Of a stretch of 64,000 nt of DNA, positions 9,576-18,123 are shown one piece after another. The notes beneath the pieces were generated by a model. It was not told where the DNA came from, did not search any database, and saw only the letters and a list, made by a program, of their open reading frames with translations. Numbering within the stretch: position 1 is the stretch's first letter; each line of letters starts with the position of its first letter. The translations under genes and the position numbers were made by a program. Origin of the DNA: Brevibacillus sp. DP1.3A (lineage in GTDB: Bacteria; Bacillota; Bacilli; Brevibacillales; Brevibacillaceae); NCBI RefSeq assembly GCF_013284245.2, contig NZ_CP085876.1, positions 4,199,001-4,263,000 on the forward strand, read 5' to 3'.

Positions 9576-10700
9576 ATGCAACAACAGCAGGTCAGACAGT
9601 TTGTCGAGCGCTATTTGGCGACTTTTTCTGCCCATATCGTCGAGTCTCACCCGGATTATTTCACAGTCAAACTCCCTGTCGAGGTGGACAAAGATATCGG
9701 CAATCGCCCTTTTTACTGGAGCTGGGTGGATAAGATGAATTTAGCTTATCAGCCATTAGTGCTCACCTTTACTTTTCATCCGGATTGCATGCCTGAGGGT
9801 TTGCGATCCGAGCATCTGCATTTAGGGGCTGCACGCATGCAACAAATTTTCGCTTCAACCAAAAAGCATGGCAGCTTTGTCTGTATGTACGAACAACAAG
9901 GGGGCCTTTTAGGCAATGCCGGCAAGCGTCGTTCAACCCCTCTCGTGCCTTGGCTCGGGATGAACTTGAAGGTTTCTCTGCTCTGTGACAAGCGACGTGA
10001 CATTTTATTGTACCTGGGTATTAATTTGCATCAGCCACGAATGGTGACGGATTTCACTTCGTTTTTATTTTCACTTTCCTTGACCCCTGCGATCCCTGAC
10101 TACTATTACACGTTAGATCGAAAGGTAACCATACAGGAAGCCCTCCAAATGGCACAACAGGAAGTCGAACATACATTGGAACAAGCAGATCAGCAATGGG
10201 CAGAGGAAGCGCGCACACGTTTGAGCGAAGAAATGGCCATCTTGGAAGCGTACTATGAAGAGCTGGCACGGCGCGAACCAGAAAATGAGCAAACAAACGT
10301 AGACGAAACCGGGGAAGAAGCAGAACAGCCAGAAGCTCAGTCGTCACTCGAGCAAGAAACCCTGCACTCCGAACCTGATCCAGATGGACCAACTCCTGTC
10401 GAACAGCCAATATCTTTTGACGAATACCGGGCTTCTGGTGGACGAATCCTCGACTTTTTACGTGCAAATGGAATCCAAACCACTTCACGCGAAGAGATTA
10501 ATCAAGCAGAATGGAAAAAGAGCACGCCAGATGAGGAAAGACAACGCCGAAAAGACGAGCTGGCATGGCAATACGAGCCGCGGATCGAGGTTTCGTTCAT
10601 CAACGGCGGCTTGTTCTATTTATCTTCCGTTCCTCCGCTCATGCGGTCTTCAAAAGCAAAAAGCATGCGACATCTCCCCGCATCAGGGCGAATCATGTAA
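9576..10700 (+). CDS. yqhG: YqhG family protein, unknown function
   Basis: A cytoplasmic protein of 374 residues starting MQQQQVRQFVERYLATFSAH, recognised as the YqhG family that follows the SNF2 gene yqhH in Bacilli. No catalytic motif is visible. The middle to C-terminal part (about 190-275) is charged and probably partly coiled coil or disordered, rich in Glu and Gln. The gap to yqhH is 36 bases, so the two are probably co-transcribed and may act together (inference from conserved pairing). Confidence 0.8.
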   Translation: MQQQQVRQFVERYLATFSAHIVESHPDYFTVKLPVEVDKDIGNRPFYWSWVDKMNLAYQPLVLTFTFHPDCMPEGLRSEHLHLGAARMQQIFASTKKHGSFVCMYEQQGGLLGNAGKRRSTPLVPWLGMNLKVSLLCDKRRDILLYLGINLHQPRMVTDFTSFLFSLSLTPAIPDYYYTLDRKVTIQEALQMAQQEVEHTLEQADQQWAEEARTRLSEEMAILEAYYEELARREPENEQTNVDETGEEAEQPEAQSSLEQETLHSEPDPDGPTPVEQPISFDEYRASGGRILDFLRANGIQTTSREEINQAEWKKSTPDEERQRRKDELAWQYEPRIEVSFINGGLFYLSSVPPLMRSSKAKSMRHLPASGRIM

Positions 10701-10810
10701 AAGATCAACGAGAAAATGTGAAACAGAAAAGACACGTTGCAACAAATCTTTTTGTCATAGCTGGTTACAATAGGAATAGGTTAAGCCTTTACAAAAGGTG
10801 GTGCATAGTT

Positions 10811-11668
10811 GTGACCAGACGATTTCTTCCTTTTATCGCTGCTCTTTTGTCTCTGATGCTGCTCTCCTTACCAGCTTTTGCGCAAGACGAAGCTAGCTGG
10901 GACCAGCAATTCCAAGCACAAATTCGAGAATGGATGGATGCAATCGCAAGCCGAGACCCTCAATTCAAGCAATGGCAGGACGCAAAAACGGACGTGCAAA
11001 CACTTGGTGCAGGGCAGCATCAATGGCTGGTAAGTATAAAAAAAGCGGACAAGCAAGTAGGGTATTTGGTGATAGGAGAAGCACCTGATTCCAATTCCCA
11101 TGAGAAATTTGTTCTGCTGGAATACGGTGTCGGGGAGTACATCTTGTTCGATGACGCTTTTGCTCCGAAAGAAATCGCGGCAGAGCCAGTTTATGACGGG
11201 TTCGCTTCCTACTGGCTGATCACCCAGAAGTCAGATACACAAATGGTCAATGCAAAAACGGGAGAAATGTATCCCACTTCCTTTCAAATTAGTGAGCCCG
11301 CTGTCGATGCCTTTGCAGGCGAGCAGCTCATACAAAATGGACAACGCCTGACTCAAATGAGAATTTTAAGCGCAGCCGAGGCTGATCCTTTTGATCATAT
11401 CGGGTGGGTCAGCCAAATGAGTACAACAGACACAGACGTGTCCTGGAACCAATTGTGGCAGCAAGATTATACCTCGCCGGTAACATTAGCCGTCCCGATT
11501 CATCAGTCACAGGTTTTAGCACCCTTTGTCGTGGGGTCCCTGCATATATGGAACGACCAAAATGCTTATGTGGGCGTATGGGATGAGGGCCTGCGCTTTG
11601 TCCCGTATTCGTATGCACATCGTGTCGGACGATTTTTCGTAAACGAAACAAGCTCTCCTGCCGAATAA
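10811..11668 (+). CDS. secreted protein of unknown function
   Basis: A GTG start at 10811, eight bases after AAAGGTGG, gives a 285-residue product with a clear signal peptide: VTRRF, a hydrophobic core, then cleavage around LPAFA-QDE. I do not recognise the mature part; it is mixed alpha/beta in character, rich in Trp and Gln, with no cysteine pairs or metal motifs. The reading frame is open further upstream into yqhG, but that part has no signal peptide and no ribosome site. Its 3' end lies inside a terminator shared with ykuS. Confidence 0.7.
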   Translation: MTRRFLPFIAALLSLMLLSLPAFAQDEASWDQQFQAQIREWMDAIASRDPQFKQWQDAKTDVQTLGAGQHQWLVSIKKADKQVGYLVIGEAPDSNSHEKFVLLEYGVGEYILFDDAFAPKEIAAEPVYDGFASYWLITQKSDTQMVNAKTGEMYPTSFQISEPAVDAFAGEQLIQNGQRLTQMRILSAAEADPFDHIGWVSQMSTTDTDVSWNQLWQQDYTSPVTLAVPIHQSQVLAPFVVGSLHIWNDQNAYVGVWDEGLRFVPYSYAHRVGRFFVNETSSPAE

Positions 11669-11692
11669 CCGGTCGGAGAGCTTGTTTTTTAC
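11645..11692. terminator. bidirectional terminator between the secreted-protein gene and ykuS
   Basis: Arms ACAAGCTCTCC and GGAGAGCTTGT are followed by a T run on the plus strand. The stop codon of the upstream gene is in the loop. Confidence 0.8.
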
Positions 11693-11701
11693 GTTTTCTA
11701 T

Positions 11702-11956
11702 TCACCGATGTTCCGTAGGAGAGAGACGTTCATGAACGGCATGAAAAACTTCATTGACCGTCATTCCCTCTGCATTAATGACGGGTGCTCCTGTAATCGT
11801 TTTGTTTTGATCACCTAGCACGTTGATATCCTGGCCTGTAATGACAATCGCGTCTACCACCTGCTGCCAGTTGCCTAAATCAACAACTTCGTAACCATTT
11901 TGACGCAGCATCTCGCACACTTCAGACAGGGAATTTTCTACCGCTACTCTCGCCAT
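11702..11956 (-). CDS. ykuS: YkuS / UPF0180 family protein
   Basis: A small 84-residue cytoplasmic protein starting MARVAVENSLSEVCEMLRQNGYEVVDLG, the UPF0180 signature. Function is unknown. Residues 33-50 (VVDAIVITGQDINVLGDQ) are conserved in the family. The ATG at 11956 has GGAGGG about 7 bases upstream; a GTG two codons earlier would be too close to that site. Confidence 0.85.
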   Translation of the reverse strand: MARVAVENSLSEVCEMLRQNGYEVVDLGNWQQVVDAIVITGQDINVLGDQNKTITGAPVINAEGMTVNEVFHAVHERLSPTEHR

Positions 11957-11989
11957 ATGCACCCTCCGTCCATGATAGGTTTACGAATT

Positions 11990-12151
11990 TTATTTGCGCC
12001 ACAACAGTCGAATGGACATGGGAATGGCACCAAACCAGCGTGACGACCAGGACTCGCGTGGAGTCTTACGCAAACGGCGTTCATCTTTTGGAGTATCCAC
12101 GTACTGAACAAACAGTTTCGTCAGGTACTTTAAATATTCCTGAAAGGACAT
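11990..12151 (-). CDS. yqzE: YqzE family protein
   Basis: A 53-residue basic protein starting MSFQEYLKYLTKLFVQYVDTPKDERR and ending in an RWFGAIPMSIRLLWR hydrophobic stretch, typical of YqzE. In Bacillus yqzE follows the comG competence operon; here no comG genes adjoin it, and it sits just after aroK. Function is unknown. Translation from upstream in-frame ATGs is unlikely because GGAGG precedes the 12151 start. Confidence 0.75.
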   Translation of the reverse strand: MSFQEYLKYLTKLFVQYVDTPKDERRLRKTPRESWSSRWFGAIPMSIRLLWRK

Positions 12152-12208
12152 CGCACTTGACCTCCTTCTTACTCGCGGATTCAAACCATGGCGCAAGCGC
12201 TGTCCCCT

Positions 12209-12730
12209 CTATTGTTCCCCGTCCTGCGTTCTTTCAACCACTTGGCTCGTAATTTCCATCACAATATCGGAAAGGCTCTTTCCTGTCGTATCCACCTGAA
12301 TCGGCGCGAAATCGTATACACCTGCGCGCTCCGCCATTAAGGTTTTTACCCTTGTCGCTACTCCTCCTGCCAACAAGGGCCGGCCTGTATCCTTTTCCAA
12401 ACGCTTGATGAGTTCCTCTTCCGTGGCATGCAGTGCGATTACGATGCCATGCTCCATCATCATCTCTACGTTTTGCTTCCGTAATACAGCTCCTCCGCCA
12501 GTTGTTAGTACCTGAGGCCCTGCTGCCAGTAATTGTGCAAGACGTTTCGTCTCGACGTCTCGGAAATACGCTTCTCCTTGATCAGTGAAGATTTCTGGAA
12601 TGCTGCGATCTTCACTTTCCACAATCGCATCATCCAAGTCCGTATGCTTCATTCCCAAAGAGGCAGCGAGTGCGGCGCCAACCGTGGTTTTTCCTGTTCC
12701 CATAAATCCGACCAACACCAGGTTCATCAT
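12209..12730 (-). CDS. aroK: shikimate kinase
   Basis: Phosphorylates shikimate at the 3-position with ATP in aromatic amino-acid synthesis. The 173-residue protein has Walker A GFMGTGKTTVG (8-18), the shikimate-binding DLDD followed by the FRDVE segment, GGGAVLR and the lid region KDTGRPLL. The ATG at 12730 or the next codon (12727) could be the true start. No other aro gene is next to it. Confidence 0.93.
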   Translation of the reverse strand: MMNLVLVGFMGTGKTTVGAALAASLGMKHTDLDDAIVESEDRSIPEIFTDQGEAYFRDVETKRLAQLLAAGPQVLTTGGGAVLRKQNVEMMMEHGIVIALHATEEELIKRLEKDTGRPLLAGGVATRVKTLMAERAGVYDFAPIQVDTTGKSLSDIVMEITSQVVERTQDGEQ

Positions 12731-12756
12731 TTTGTTTCTGCCGCCTTTCCAATCGT

Positions 12757-14595
12757 TCAGTATGTATTGATCTTCACCGTTTTTTGTTGTTGATTGTACG
12801 CTGTTTCATATCCTAATGCTTTTTCAAAAAAGGACAGTGGAACCATCGTACGTTCTTTGATTTCGATTAACGGGCTACCTAAATCCATCCGCTTCCCATC
12901 TACGTCAGCAAAGCGCTCCCGTTCCTTTATAAATACTTCGCGCCCATTTCCTTTTACGCGGATCATTTGTTTCTTGTCGTCCCAGCTAATCGCTAATCCC
13001 ATTTTCTCACCGAGCTCACGCAACGGAATATACACCGTATTTTGGGTGACCCGAGCCGGAATCGATGGATAAAAGCTCATGTTATTGATGATCGTAGTGA
13101 TATAGGGCTCCAATTGCACTGCACCAAAGCCATTCTTATTTGCACTATTGGTATACAGGGTGAAATATTTCGCTTCCCCTTGCAAAGTTTGCCCAAGCGC
13201 TTGATCGAGATGCTCTGTACCAATGACACTACCATGATAATTTTGTTGGACGCGCTGCAAGAATCGCTTATAGGCATCGTCACCAATTTTGCGCCGCAGA
13301 TTGTCAAACAGGAGTGCTCCTCGGGAATACCAGGTCAGCTTAAACTCTTCTTCGGTGGCAAACTTCTGCAATGGCTTGTCCAGCTTTCCATTTGGATAAC
13401 GCTCTTGCAAACGTTTGACATCCCGGTTGTACTCATCTAACAAAGTCGTAGCTGATTGGGCACCATAACGCTTCTGTAAGTAATGAGACACGCCGATCTC
13501 CACCAGCCCCTCATCAAGCCACCCATGCGTGGACTCCAATGTAGCCACACTGTTATACCACCAAAGATGCCCTACCTCATGTGGCAGCCAATGATCGATC
13601 AGATTGTTGTAATGCATGTCTCTTTTGAATACGGCGAGATTCGCGTATTCCATGGCGTACGTCGTTCCTGTACTTGTTTCCGCAATCGCCACGTGCGGAT
13701 ACGGCAACGGACCATACATGTCGATGAAAGTAGGAAATACCGATTGGGCAATGGTCTTGATTCTTTCTATGTTTCCTTTATCAACGGAAGCAATGTCAAC
13801 CGTTAAATTCGGAGCAAATTGAATCGTTTCGATATGATAAAGCGGACTTCCGACCAGTCCAAAGTTCAACAGATTTTTTGCTTGATAATGGACTTGTTGC
13901 TTACTGCCACCGATTGACTTCGTTTGTCCTCTGCCCCATGAACTGACCCATTTGTAGCCTTGTGGAGAGGTAAACGACACATCGTAATCTCCATAGTGGT
14001 AAACGAATGGATCACCAAAATCAACGCGTTGCGGTGGGTCGTACCAAACACCTTTTTGATTTTGTGCCCCGAGCATCGGGTACCATGTCGTCAACGTCCA
14101 TATATCGTCTTTGACCCCAAAACGTGTGCCCCTACGTGGAACCGGGTTCTCAAATTCAATGGTTAGGGCCCCACGAAGCTCCTTACCAAGAGGATTTGCC
14201 ATCTTCACCAGCGATTGACCACGTTCAAAAGAAAGCGGCTTGTCCTTGTAGCGAATCGACTTCACCGTCATTTTGTTCCAAAGGTAGTCGTAAATATACA
14301 GTCGTACATCTGGAGTTTTCGGGTTGTCGAACTCCAAGGTCATGTTTCCGGTTATTTTCGCTTCGGACGTATGTAATTCAGCTTGAATCTTATATACAGG
14401 GTTCAAATCCTTTACATAAGACGGCAGAGGGGGATCATATGAAAATGGATCGACGAACTTTTGCTCCTCCTCAGGTGATTGATTCATGGCAATGATTTGT
14501 GAAATGGCTGGCCAATACGCGACGACCCCAACTGAGCCAAAAAAAACGAGGATCGTCACACATACTAGCAAGCTCGTTTTATGTAGTGATTTCAT
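12757..14595 (-). CDS. membrane-anchored M1-type metallopeptidase with C-terminal copper-amine-oxidase-N-like domain
   Basis: A 612-residue protein starting MKSLHK at 14595, 5 bases after GGGGG. An N-terminal hydrophobic segment (about 7-30) is a signal or anchor, so the enzyme should work outside. The zinc site is complete: HEVGH at 339-343 and the third ligand E362, in the M1 spacing HExxH-x18-E. The GAMEN-like exopeptidase motif is replaced by TYAMEYANL (about 312-320). Residues about 525-612 (YIPLRELGEKMGLAISWDD, TMVPLSFFEKALG) form a copper-amine-oxidase-N-like domain, common on secreted Paenibacillaceae proteins and probably for wall or protein binding. Substrate unknown. Confidence 0.85.
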   Translation of the reverse strand: MKSLHKTSLLVCVTILVFFGSVGVVAYWPAISQIIAMNQSPEEEQKFVDPFSYDPPLPSYVKDLNPVYKIQAELHTSEAKITGNMTLEFDNPKTPDVRLYIYDYLWNKMTVKSIRYKDKPLSFERGQSLVKMANPLGKELRGALTIEFENPVPRRGTRFGVKDDIWTLTTWYPMLGAQNQKGVWYDPPQRVDFGDPFVYHYGDYDVSFTSPQGYKWVSSWGRGQTKSIGGSKQQVHYQAKNLLNFGLVGSPLYHIETIQFAPNLTVDIASVDKGNIERIKTIAQSVFPTFIDMYGPLPYPHVAIAETSTGTTYAMEYANLAVFKRDMHYNNLIDHWLPHEVGHLWWYNSVATLESTHGWLDEGLVEIGVSHYLQKRYGAQSATTLLDEYNRDVKRLQERYPNGKLDKPLQKFATEEEFKLTWYSRGALLFDNLRRKIGDDAYKRFLQRVQQNYHGSVIGTEHLDQALGQTLQGEAKYFTLYTNSANKNGFGAVQLEPYITTIINNMSFYPSIPARVTQNTVYIPLRELGEKMGLAISWDDKKQMIRVKGNGREVFIKERERFADVDGKRMDLGSPLIEIKERTMVPLSFFEKALGYETAYNQQQKTVKINTY

Positions 14596-14737
14596 GACAG
14601 CCCCCATATAATAAACCGCCCGGCGGCAGGCGCTAAGTGTTTTTGTTTCATTGTAGCAAATATATGTCAAACTGAGTAGAAATTCAGGAGATTCTGTAGA
14701 GAAAACGCCTTATTTGACAATGGTCTTTCCTAGGTGA

Positions 14738-14786
14738 AATAAAAAAGCCGCCACTCATTGTATCGTAATGATTGGCAGCTTTCTTT
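14738..14786 (-). terminator. terminator of the molybdate regulator gene
   Basis: AAAGCTGCCAATCATT and AATGAGTGGCGGCTTTTTT pair on the minus strand, then T-rich sequence follows. Confidence 0.7.
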
Positions 14787-14791
14787 AGCGT

Positions 14792-15751
14792 TTACCACGT
14801 TTCGTACATAATTTTTCCTGTTTGGCTAAGATCATAGCCCCCGACCGCTTCCAATTCCTTTTGAAACGGACGCGATCCGAGAACATCAAGAACGGCCTGA
14901 ATGAGCGGTTCATTGTCCTTATTTTTCAACAAGACTAGGTCATATCGCTCACGCACAGTTGGGACAAACTCTACGCCGACGAGTGAAGCTACCTTTTCAA
15001 TGCCCACCCCTACGTCTGCTTCGCGCCGTGCTACTACCCCTGCGACTGCCAGGTGATTGGACTCTTCCCGTTCATAGCCACTCACGTCACTCCCCACTAT
15101 TTTTGCCAGTCGAAACTGCTCTTCAATCAGCGTGCGTGCACCGGACCCTTTTTCCCGATTGACCATGCGAATGCCCGGCTTCGTAAAATCGCTCCATGCT
15201 TTGATCTGTTTCGGATTGCCTGCCTGGACGTAGAATCCAGCCCAACGTGACAACATATTGATGACAACAAATTGATGCCCACACAAAATACGACGAATAT
15301 ACGGGACATTGTATTCATTGGTATCCCCATCGTACAAGTGCGTGCTGACGATATCTGCCTTACCCGTATACATCGCTACGAGGCTGTTTAGAGAGCCCAC
15401 GTACGAGCGAAGCGGTCGGTATGCCGCATCTTTTTTCTCCAAATGCCCCGCCAGTAGGTCCAAGCTCACATCCTGCCCGCTGATAATGATATTGCGGCCT
15501 GTACCAGCCTGCTCATATCGTGTCAATTGCTGAGCTTGTCCTGTCTGAGGAATGCTAACGGCTGAGGCTTGTCTGTATTCTCCCTTTGCCTTCGCCTTGT
15601 ACGCTTCTAGATCGCTTTCATCTACGCGCATTTGCCGACCGACGCGATAAGCGGGCAACTCTCCTTTTTTAATCAGATCGTAGACCGTCAGCTTAGAAAT
15701 ACGTAGAATTTTTGCTATTTCTTCGGTGGTATAAGAATTTTGTTGACTCAT
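14792..15751 (-). CDS. HTH regulator with periplasmic-binding-fold sensor domain (probable molybdate-responsive)
   Basis: A one-component regulator of 319 residues. Residues 8-55 are an excisionase/MerR-like winged helix (YTTEEIAKILRISKLTVYDLIKKGELPAYRVGRQMRVDES is the helix-turn-helix and wing). Residues about 85-315 resemble a periplasmic molybdate/tungstate-binding domain without a signal peptide, with RMVNREKGSGARTLIEEQF typical of that family. It is divergent from modABC, so it should sense cytoplasmic oxyanion and control that operon (inference). It is not the classical ModE architecture. Confidence 0.85.
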   Translation of the reverse strand: MSQQNSYTTEEIAKILRISKLTVYDLIKKGELPAYRVGRQMRVDESDLEAYKAKAKGEYRQASAVSIPQTGQAQQLTRYEQAGTGRNIIISGQDVSLDLLAGHLEKKDAAYRPLRSYVGSLNSLVAMYTGKADIVSTHLYDGDTNEYNVPYIRRILCGHQFVVINMLSRWAGFYVQAGNPKQIKAWSDFTKPGIRMVNREKGSGARTLIEEQFRLAKIVGSDVSGYEREESNHLAVAGVVARREADVGVGIEKVASLVGVEFVPTVRERYDLVLLKNKDNEPLIQAVLDVLGSRPFQKELEAVGGYDLSQTGKIMYETW

Positions 15752-15808
15752 GTTCCGCCTCCGTTATCTCCTTTGCTCTATTGTCAAACAAGTGTCGTAA
15801 AATCGCAA

Positions 15809-15836
15809 TTGATTATTCATTACGAATCCATATAAT
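15809..15836 (+). promoter_or_regulatory. sigma-A promoter of modABC
   Basis: TTGATT (15809-15814) and TATAAT (15831-15836) with a 16-base spacer. The start of transcription would fall near 15843, just before the palindromic operator. Confidence 0.6.
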
Positions 15837-15848
15837 CTAGTTATGTCC

Positions 15849-15868
15849 AGTTATAATTAATTATAACT
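15849..15868. promoter_or_regulatory. palindromic operator for the mod regulator
   Basis: AGTTATAATTAATTATAACT is a perfect 20-bp palindrome, placed just downstream of the predicted modABC start and between the two divergent genes. A second related half-site (ATATAATTAT) follows. Binding here would block transcription of modABC. Confidence 0.65.
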
Positions 15869-15894
15869 AAATATAATTATGGAGGTCTTTTTTT

Positions 15895-16692
15895 ATGAAG
15901 AAGCACTGGTTAGCCCTATTGACGGCATTTTGCTTGATGCTCACTGCTTGCTCGACAACGCAAACAGCACCACAAGCGAGTGAGCCAGCTAAAACCGAAA
16001 CAGCAAAGGTAGAACTGATGATTTCTGCTGCTGCTAGCTTGACGGATGCCTTGAATGAGTTGAAAACCCAATATGAAACGGAACACCCAGGAACGACCCT
16101 CACCTTTAACTTCGGAGGTTCGGGCAAACTCGCCACACAAATTACGCAAGGCGCTCCGTCTGATGTATTTTTGTCGGCTAGTAAAAAAGACATGGACGGC
16201 CTAGAGGAACAGCAACTGATCGCCAAAGACACACGTCAAGACTTCACGAAAAACTCGCTTGTTCTCATTGCAGGTAACACAAGTGCTGTCGCAATCACTT
16301 CTTTTGAAGAGCTGAGCAACACAGCGATCAAGCATATTGCCGTCGGTGAGCCTGAGACAGTCCCTGCTGGACGATATGCGAAAGAAACTTTGGATACGCT
16401 GAAAATGTGGGATTCTCTTTCGGCACAAATGGTATTTGGCAGCGATGTTCGCCAAGTTTTGACCTTCGTAGAATCCGGTAACGCGGAAGTCGGTATTGTC
16501 TACTCCAGTGATGCCGCAGCTTCGAAAAATGTAAAGGTATTGGCGACAGCCAAGCCTGAATGGCACAAGCCTATCGTTTATCCAGGTGCTGTTGTCAGCG
16601 CATCGAAGAACCCAGATGCAGCAAAAGCTTTTCTTGCCTACTTGACAAGCGACAAAGGAAAAGCGATCTTACAGAAGTACGGGTTTCAATAA
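15895..16692 (+). CDS. modA: molybdate ABC transporter substrate-binding lipoprotein
   Basis: Binds molybdate or tungstate outside the cell and delivers it to ModBC. At 265 residues it has a lipoprotein signal with lipid-modified C19 in MLTACS. Family segments are clear: ISAAASLTDALNEL near 42, FGGSGKLATQI, PSDVFLSASKKDMD, and AVGEPETVPAGRYAKETL. It starts an operon whose genes are 34 and 16 bases apart. The TATAAT-rich palindrome upstream is its probable operator. Confidence 0.95.
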   Translation: MKKHWLALLTAFCLMLTACSTTQTAPQASEPAKTETAKVELMISAAASLTDALNELKTQYETEHPGTTLTFNFGGSGKLATQITQGAPSDVFLSASKKDMDGLEEQQLIAKDTRQDFTKNSLVLIAGNTSAVAITSFEELSNTAIKHIAVGEPETVPAGRYAKETLDTLKMWDSLSAQMVFGSDVRQVLTFVESGNAEVGIVYSSDAAASKNVKVLATAKPEWHKPIVYPGAVVSASKNPDAAKAFLAYLTSDKGKAILQKYGFQ

Positions 16693-16726
16693 ATAAACCA
16701 ATCGAATCGAATTGGAGGTGGCAAGC

Positions 16727-17413
16727 GTGATCGAAACCAATCTTACTCCTTTGATGCTATCCCTTAAAGTAGCTGCGCTCTCCACCTCCTTTGTATTTGT
16801 CCTTGGGATGATTTCTGCAAGGTGGATGACACAAAAGGATTTTTGGGGGAAGAATGTGCTGGAGTCCTTCTTTTTGCTTCCGCTTGTTCTCCCTCCCACT
16901 GTTGTTGGCTTCGGCTTGTTGATGCTTTTCGGAAAAAACGGCTTTCTCGGCCAGCTTCTGCATGAATGGTTCAATATCACCGTCGTCTTTACGTTAACAG
17001 GAGCCGTTATTGCCTCGATTGTCGTTTCCTTTCCGTTGATGTATCAGAGTGCAGTCGCTGCCTTTACAGGAGTTGATCGTCGTTTGGAGAATGCGGCACG
17101 CACGATGGGCGCTTCCGAATGGCGATTATTCTGGACCGTTACCTTTCCATTGGCTTGGCCTGGCCTGTTGGCTGGGTTTGTTCTTTCTTTTGCCCGTGGT
17201 TTAGGGGAGTTTGGCGCTACGCTAATGCTCGCAGGGTACATCCCTGGGAAAACCGATACGATTCCCGTCGCCATTTATTTTGCTGTTGAGGCTGGTCAAA
17301 TGGATAAGGCATTGTTTTGGGTCATCATTATTGTTTCCTTGGGTATGGGTACGACTCTCTGGCTGAATTGGTGGAGTCGTCGTAACGTGCGCAGGTACGC
17401 CAATCAAAAGTAA
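16727..17413 (+). CDS. modB: molybdate ABC transporter permease
   Basis: Membrane channel subunit of the molybdate importer, 228 residues with about five transmembrane helices. The GTG at 16727 follows GGAGGTGG by 5 bases and is preferred to a TTG 15 bases upstream. The coupling loop for the ATPase is AARTMGASEWRLFWTVTFPLAWPGLLAG near residues 120-148. It lies between modA and modC. Confidence 0.93.
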   Translation: MIETNLTPLMLSLKVAALSTSFVFVLGMISARWMTQKDFWGKNVLESFFLLPLVLPPTVVGFGLLMLFGKNGFLGQLLHEWFNITVVFTLTGAVIASIVVSFPLMYQSAVAAFTGVDRRLENAARTMGASEWRLFWTVTFPLAWPGLLAGFVLSFARGLGEFGATLMLAGYIPGKTDTIPVAIYFAVEAGQMDKALFWVIIIVSLGMGTTLWLNWWSRRNVRRYANQK

Positions 17414-17429
17414 GGCAGGTGATTGGTAA

Positions 17430-18095
17430 ATGCTCTTTGTCCACATACAGAAGCGTTTGCCTGATTTTATTTTGGATGTGTCCTTTTCGGTACAGAAGGA
17501 AATTGTCGTGCTGTTCGGACCATCCGGCTCTGGCAAAACAACGATATTGAACAGTATTGCAGGTCTGGTTCATCCTGATACCGGCGTGATCCAATTAGAC
17601 GAGAACGTTTTTTATCGCGAAGGACAGAAGCCGCTTCCCGTACAAAAACGCAACATCGGGTATTTATTTCAAGATTATGCACTGTTCCCTCACATGACGG
17701 TCGACCAAAATGTTCGATACGGCTTAAAAAAGGGACATGAGCTCAATTTAGCCCCATTGTTGTCCACAGTGGGCATCGATCATCTGCTGCAAAAATATCC
17801 TCACCAGTTATCCGGAGGACAAAAACAACGGGTGGCACTCGTACGTGCACTTGCTACTGAACCAGACATTCTGCTCCTTGATGAGCCTTTATCTGCGCTG
17901 GATGCGGATACGCGTAAACAATGCCAGGATGAGTTACTTCGCCTTCACGCCATGTGGAACATCCCGTTTCTGCTGGTCACCCATGATCGTGAAGAAGCCG
18001 AGAAGCTCGCAGATGTCATTTTCCTGATTGATAACGGCACAATCAAAGAACGGAAACATGAAAAAAGCCATTCAGCAACGTCCATTTCCCGATAA
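17430..18095 (+). CDS. modC: molybdate ABC transporter ATP-binding protein
   Basis: ATPase of the molybdate importer. The 221-residue protein has Walker A GPSGSGKTT (30-38), signature LSGGQKQRVALVRAL, Walker B ILLLDEPLSALD and the H-loop VTHDREEAEKLAD. It is shorter than many ModC proteins because it lacks the C-terminal molybdate-binding (MOP) domain. That may be why a separate sensor, the divergent regulator, is present. Its last codons form the left arm of the terminator. Confidence 0.93.
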   Translation: MLFVHIQKRLPDFILDVSFSVQKEIVVLFGPSGSGKTTILNSIAGLVHPDTGVIQLDENVFYREGQKPLPVQKRNIGYLFQDYALFPHMTVDQNVRYGLKKGHELNLAPLLSTVGIDHLLQKYPHQLSGGQKQRVALVRALATEPDILLLDEPLSALDADTRKQCQDELLRLHAMWNIPFLLVTHDREEAEKLADVIFLIDNGTIKERKHEKSHSATSISR

Positions 18096-18122
18096 TGGGA
18101 TGGCATTGCTGGATGGCTTTTT
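18060..18122. terminator. terminator overlapping the end of modC
   Basis: AAAAAGCCATTCAGCAA and TTGCTGGATGGCTTTTT pair with one mismatch. The left arm is inside modC and the right arm ends just before the pxpA stop, so it can serve both convergent genes. Confidence 0.65.
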
Positions 18123-18123
18123 A

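Noticed and set aside
10565-10810. Upstream extension of the secreted protein into yqhG
   Set aside because: Overlaps yqhG in another frame, has no ribosome site, and would hide the signal peptide.
15849-15868. Possible Fur box
   Set aside because: The palindrome is AT-rich but does not match the GATAATGATAATCATTATC pattern well, and the setting is molybdate uptake.
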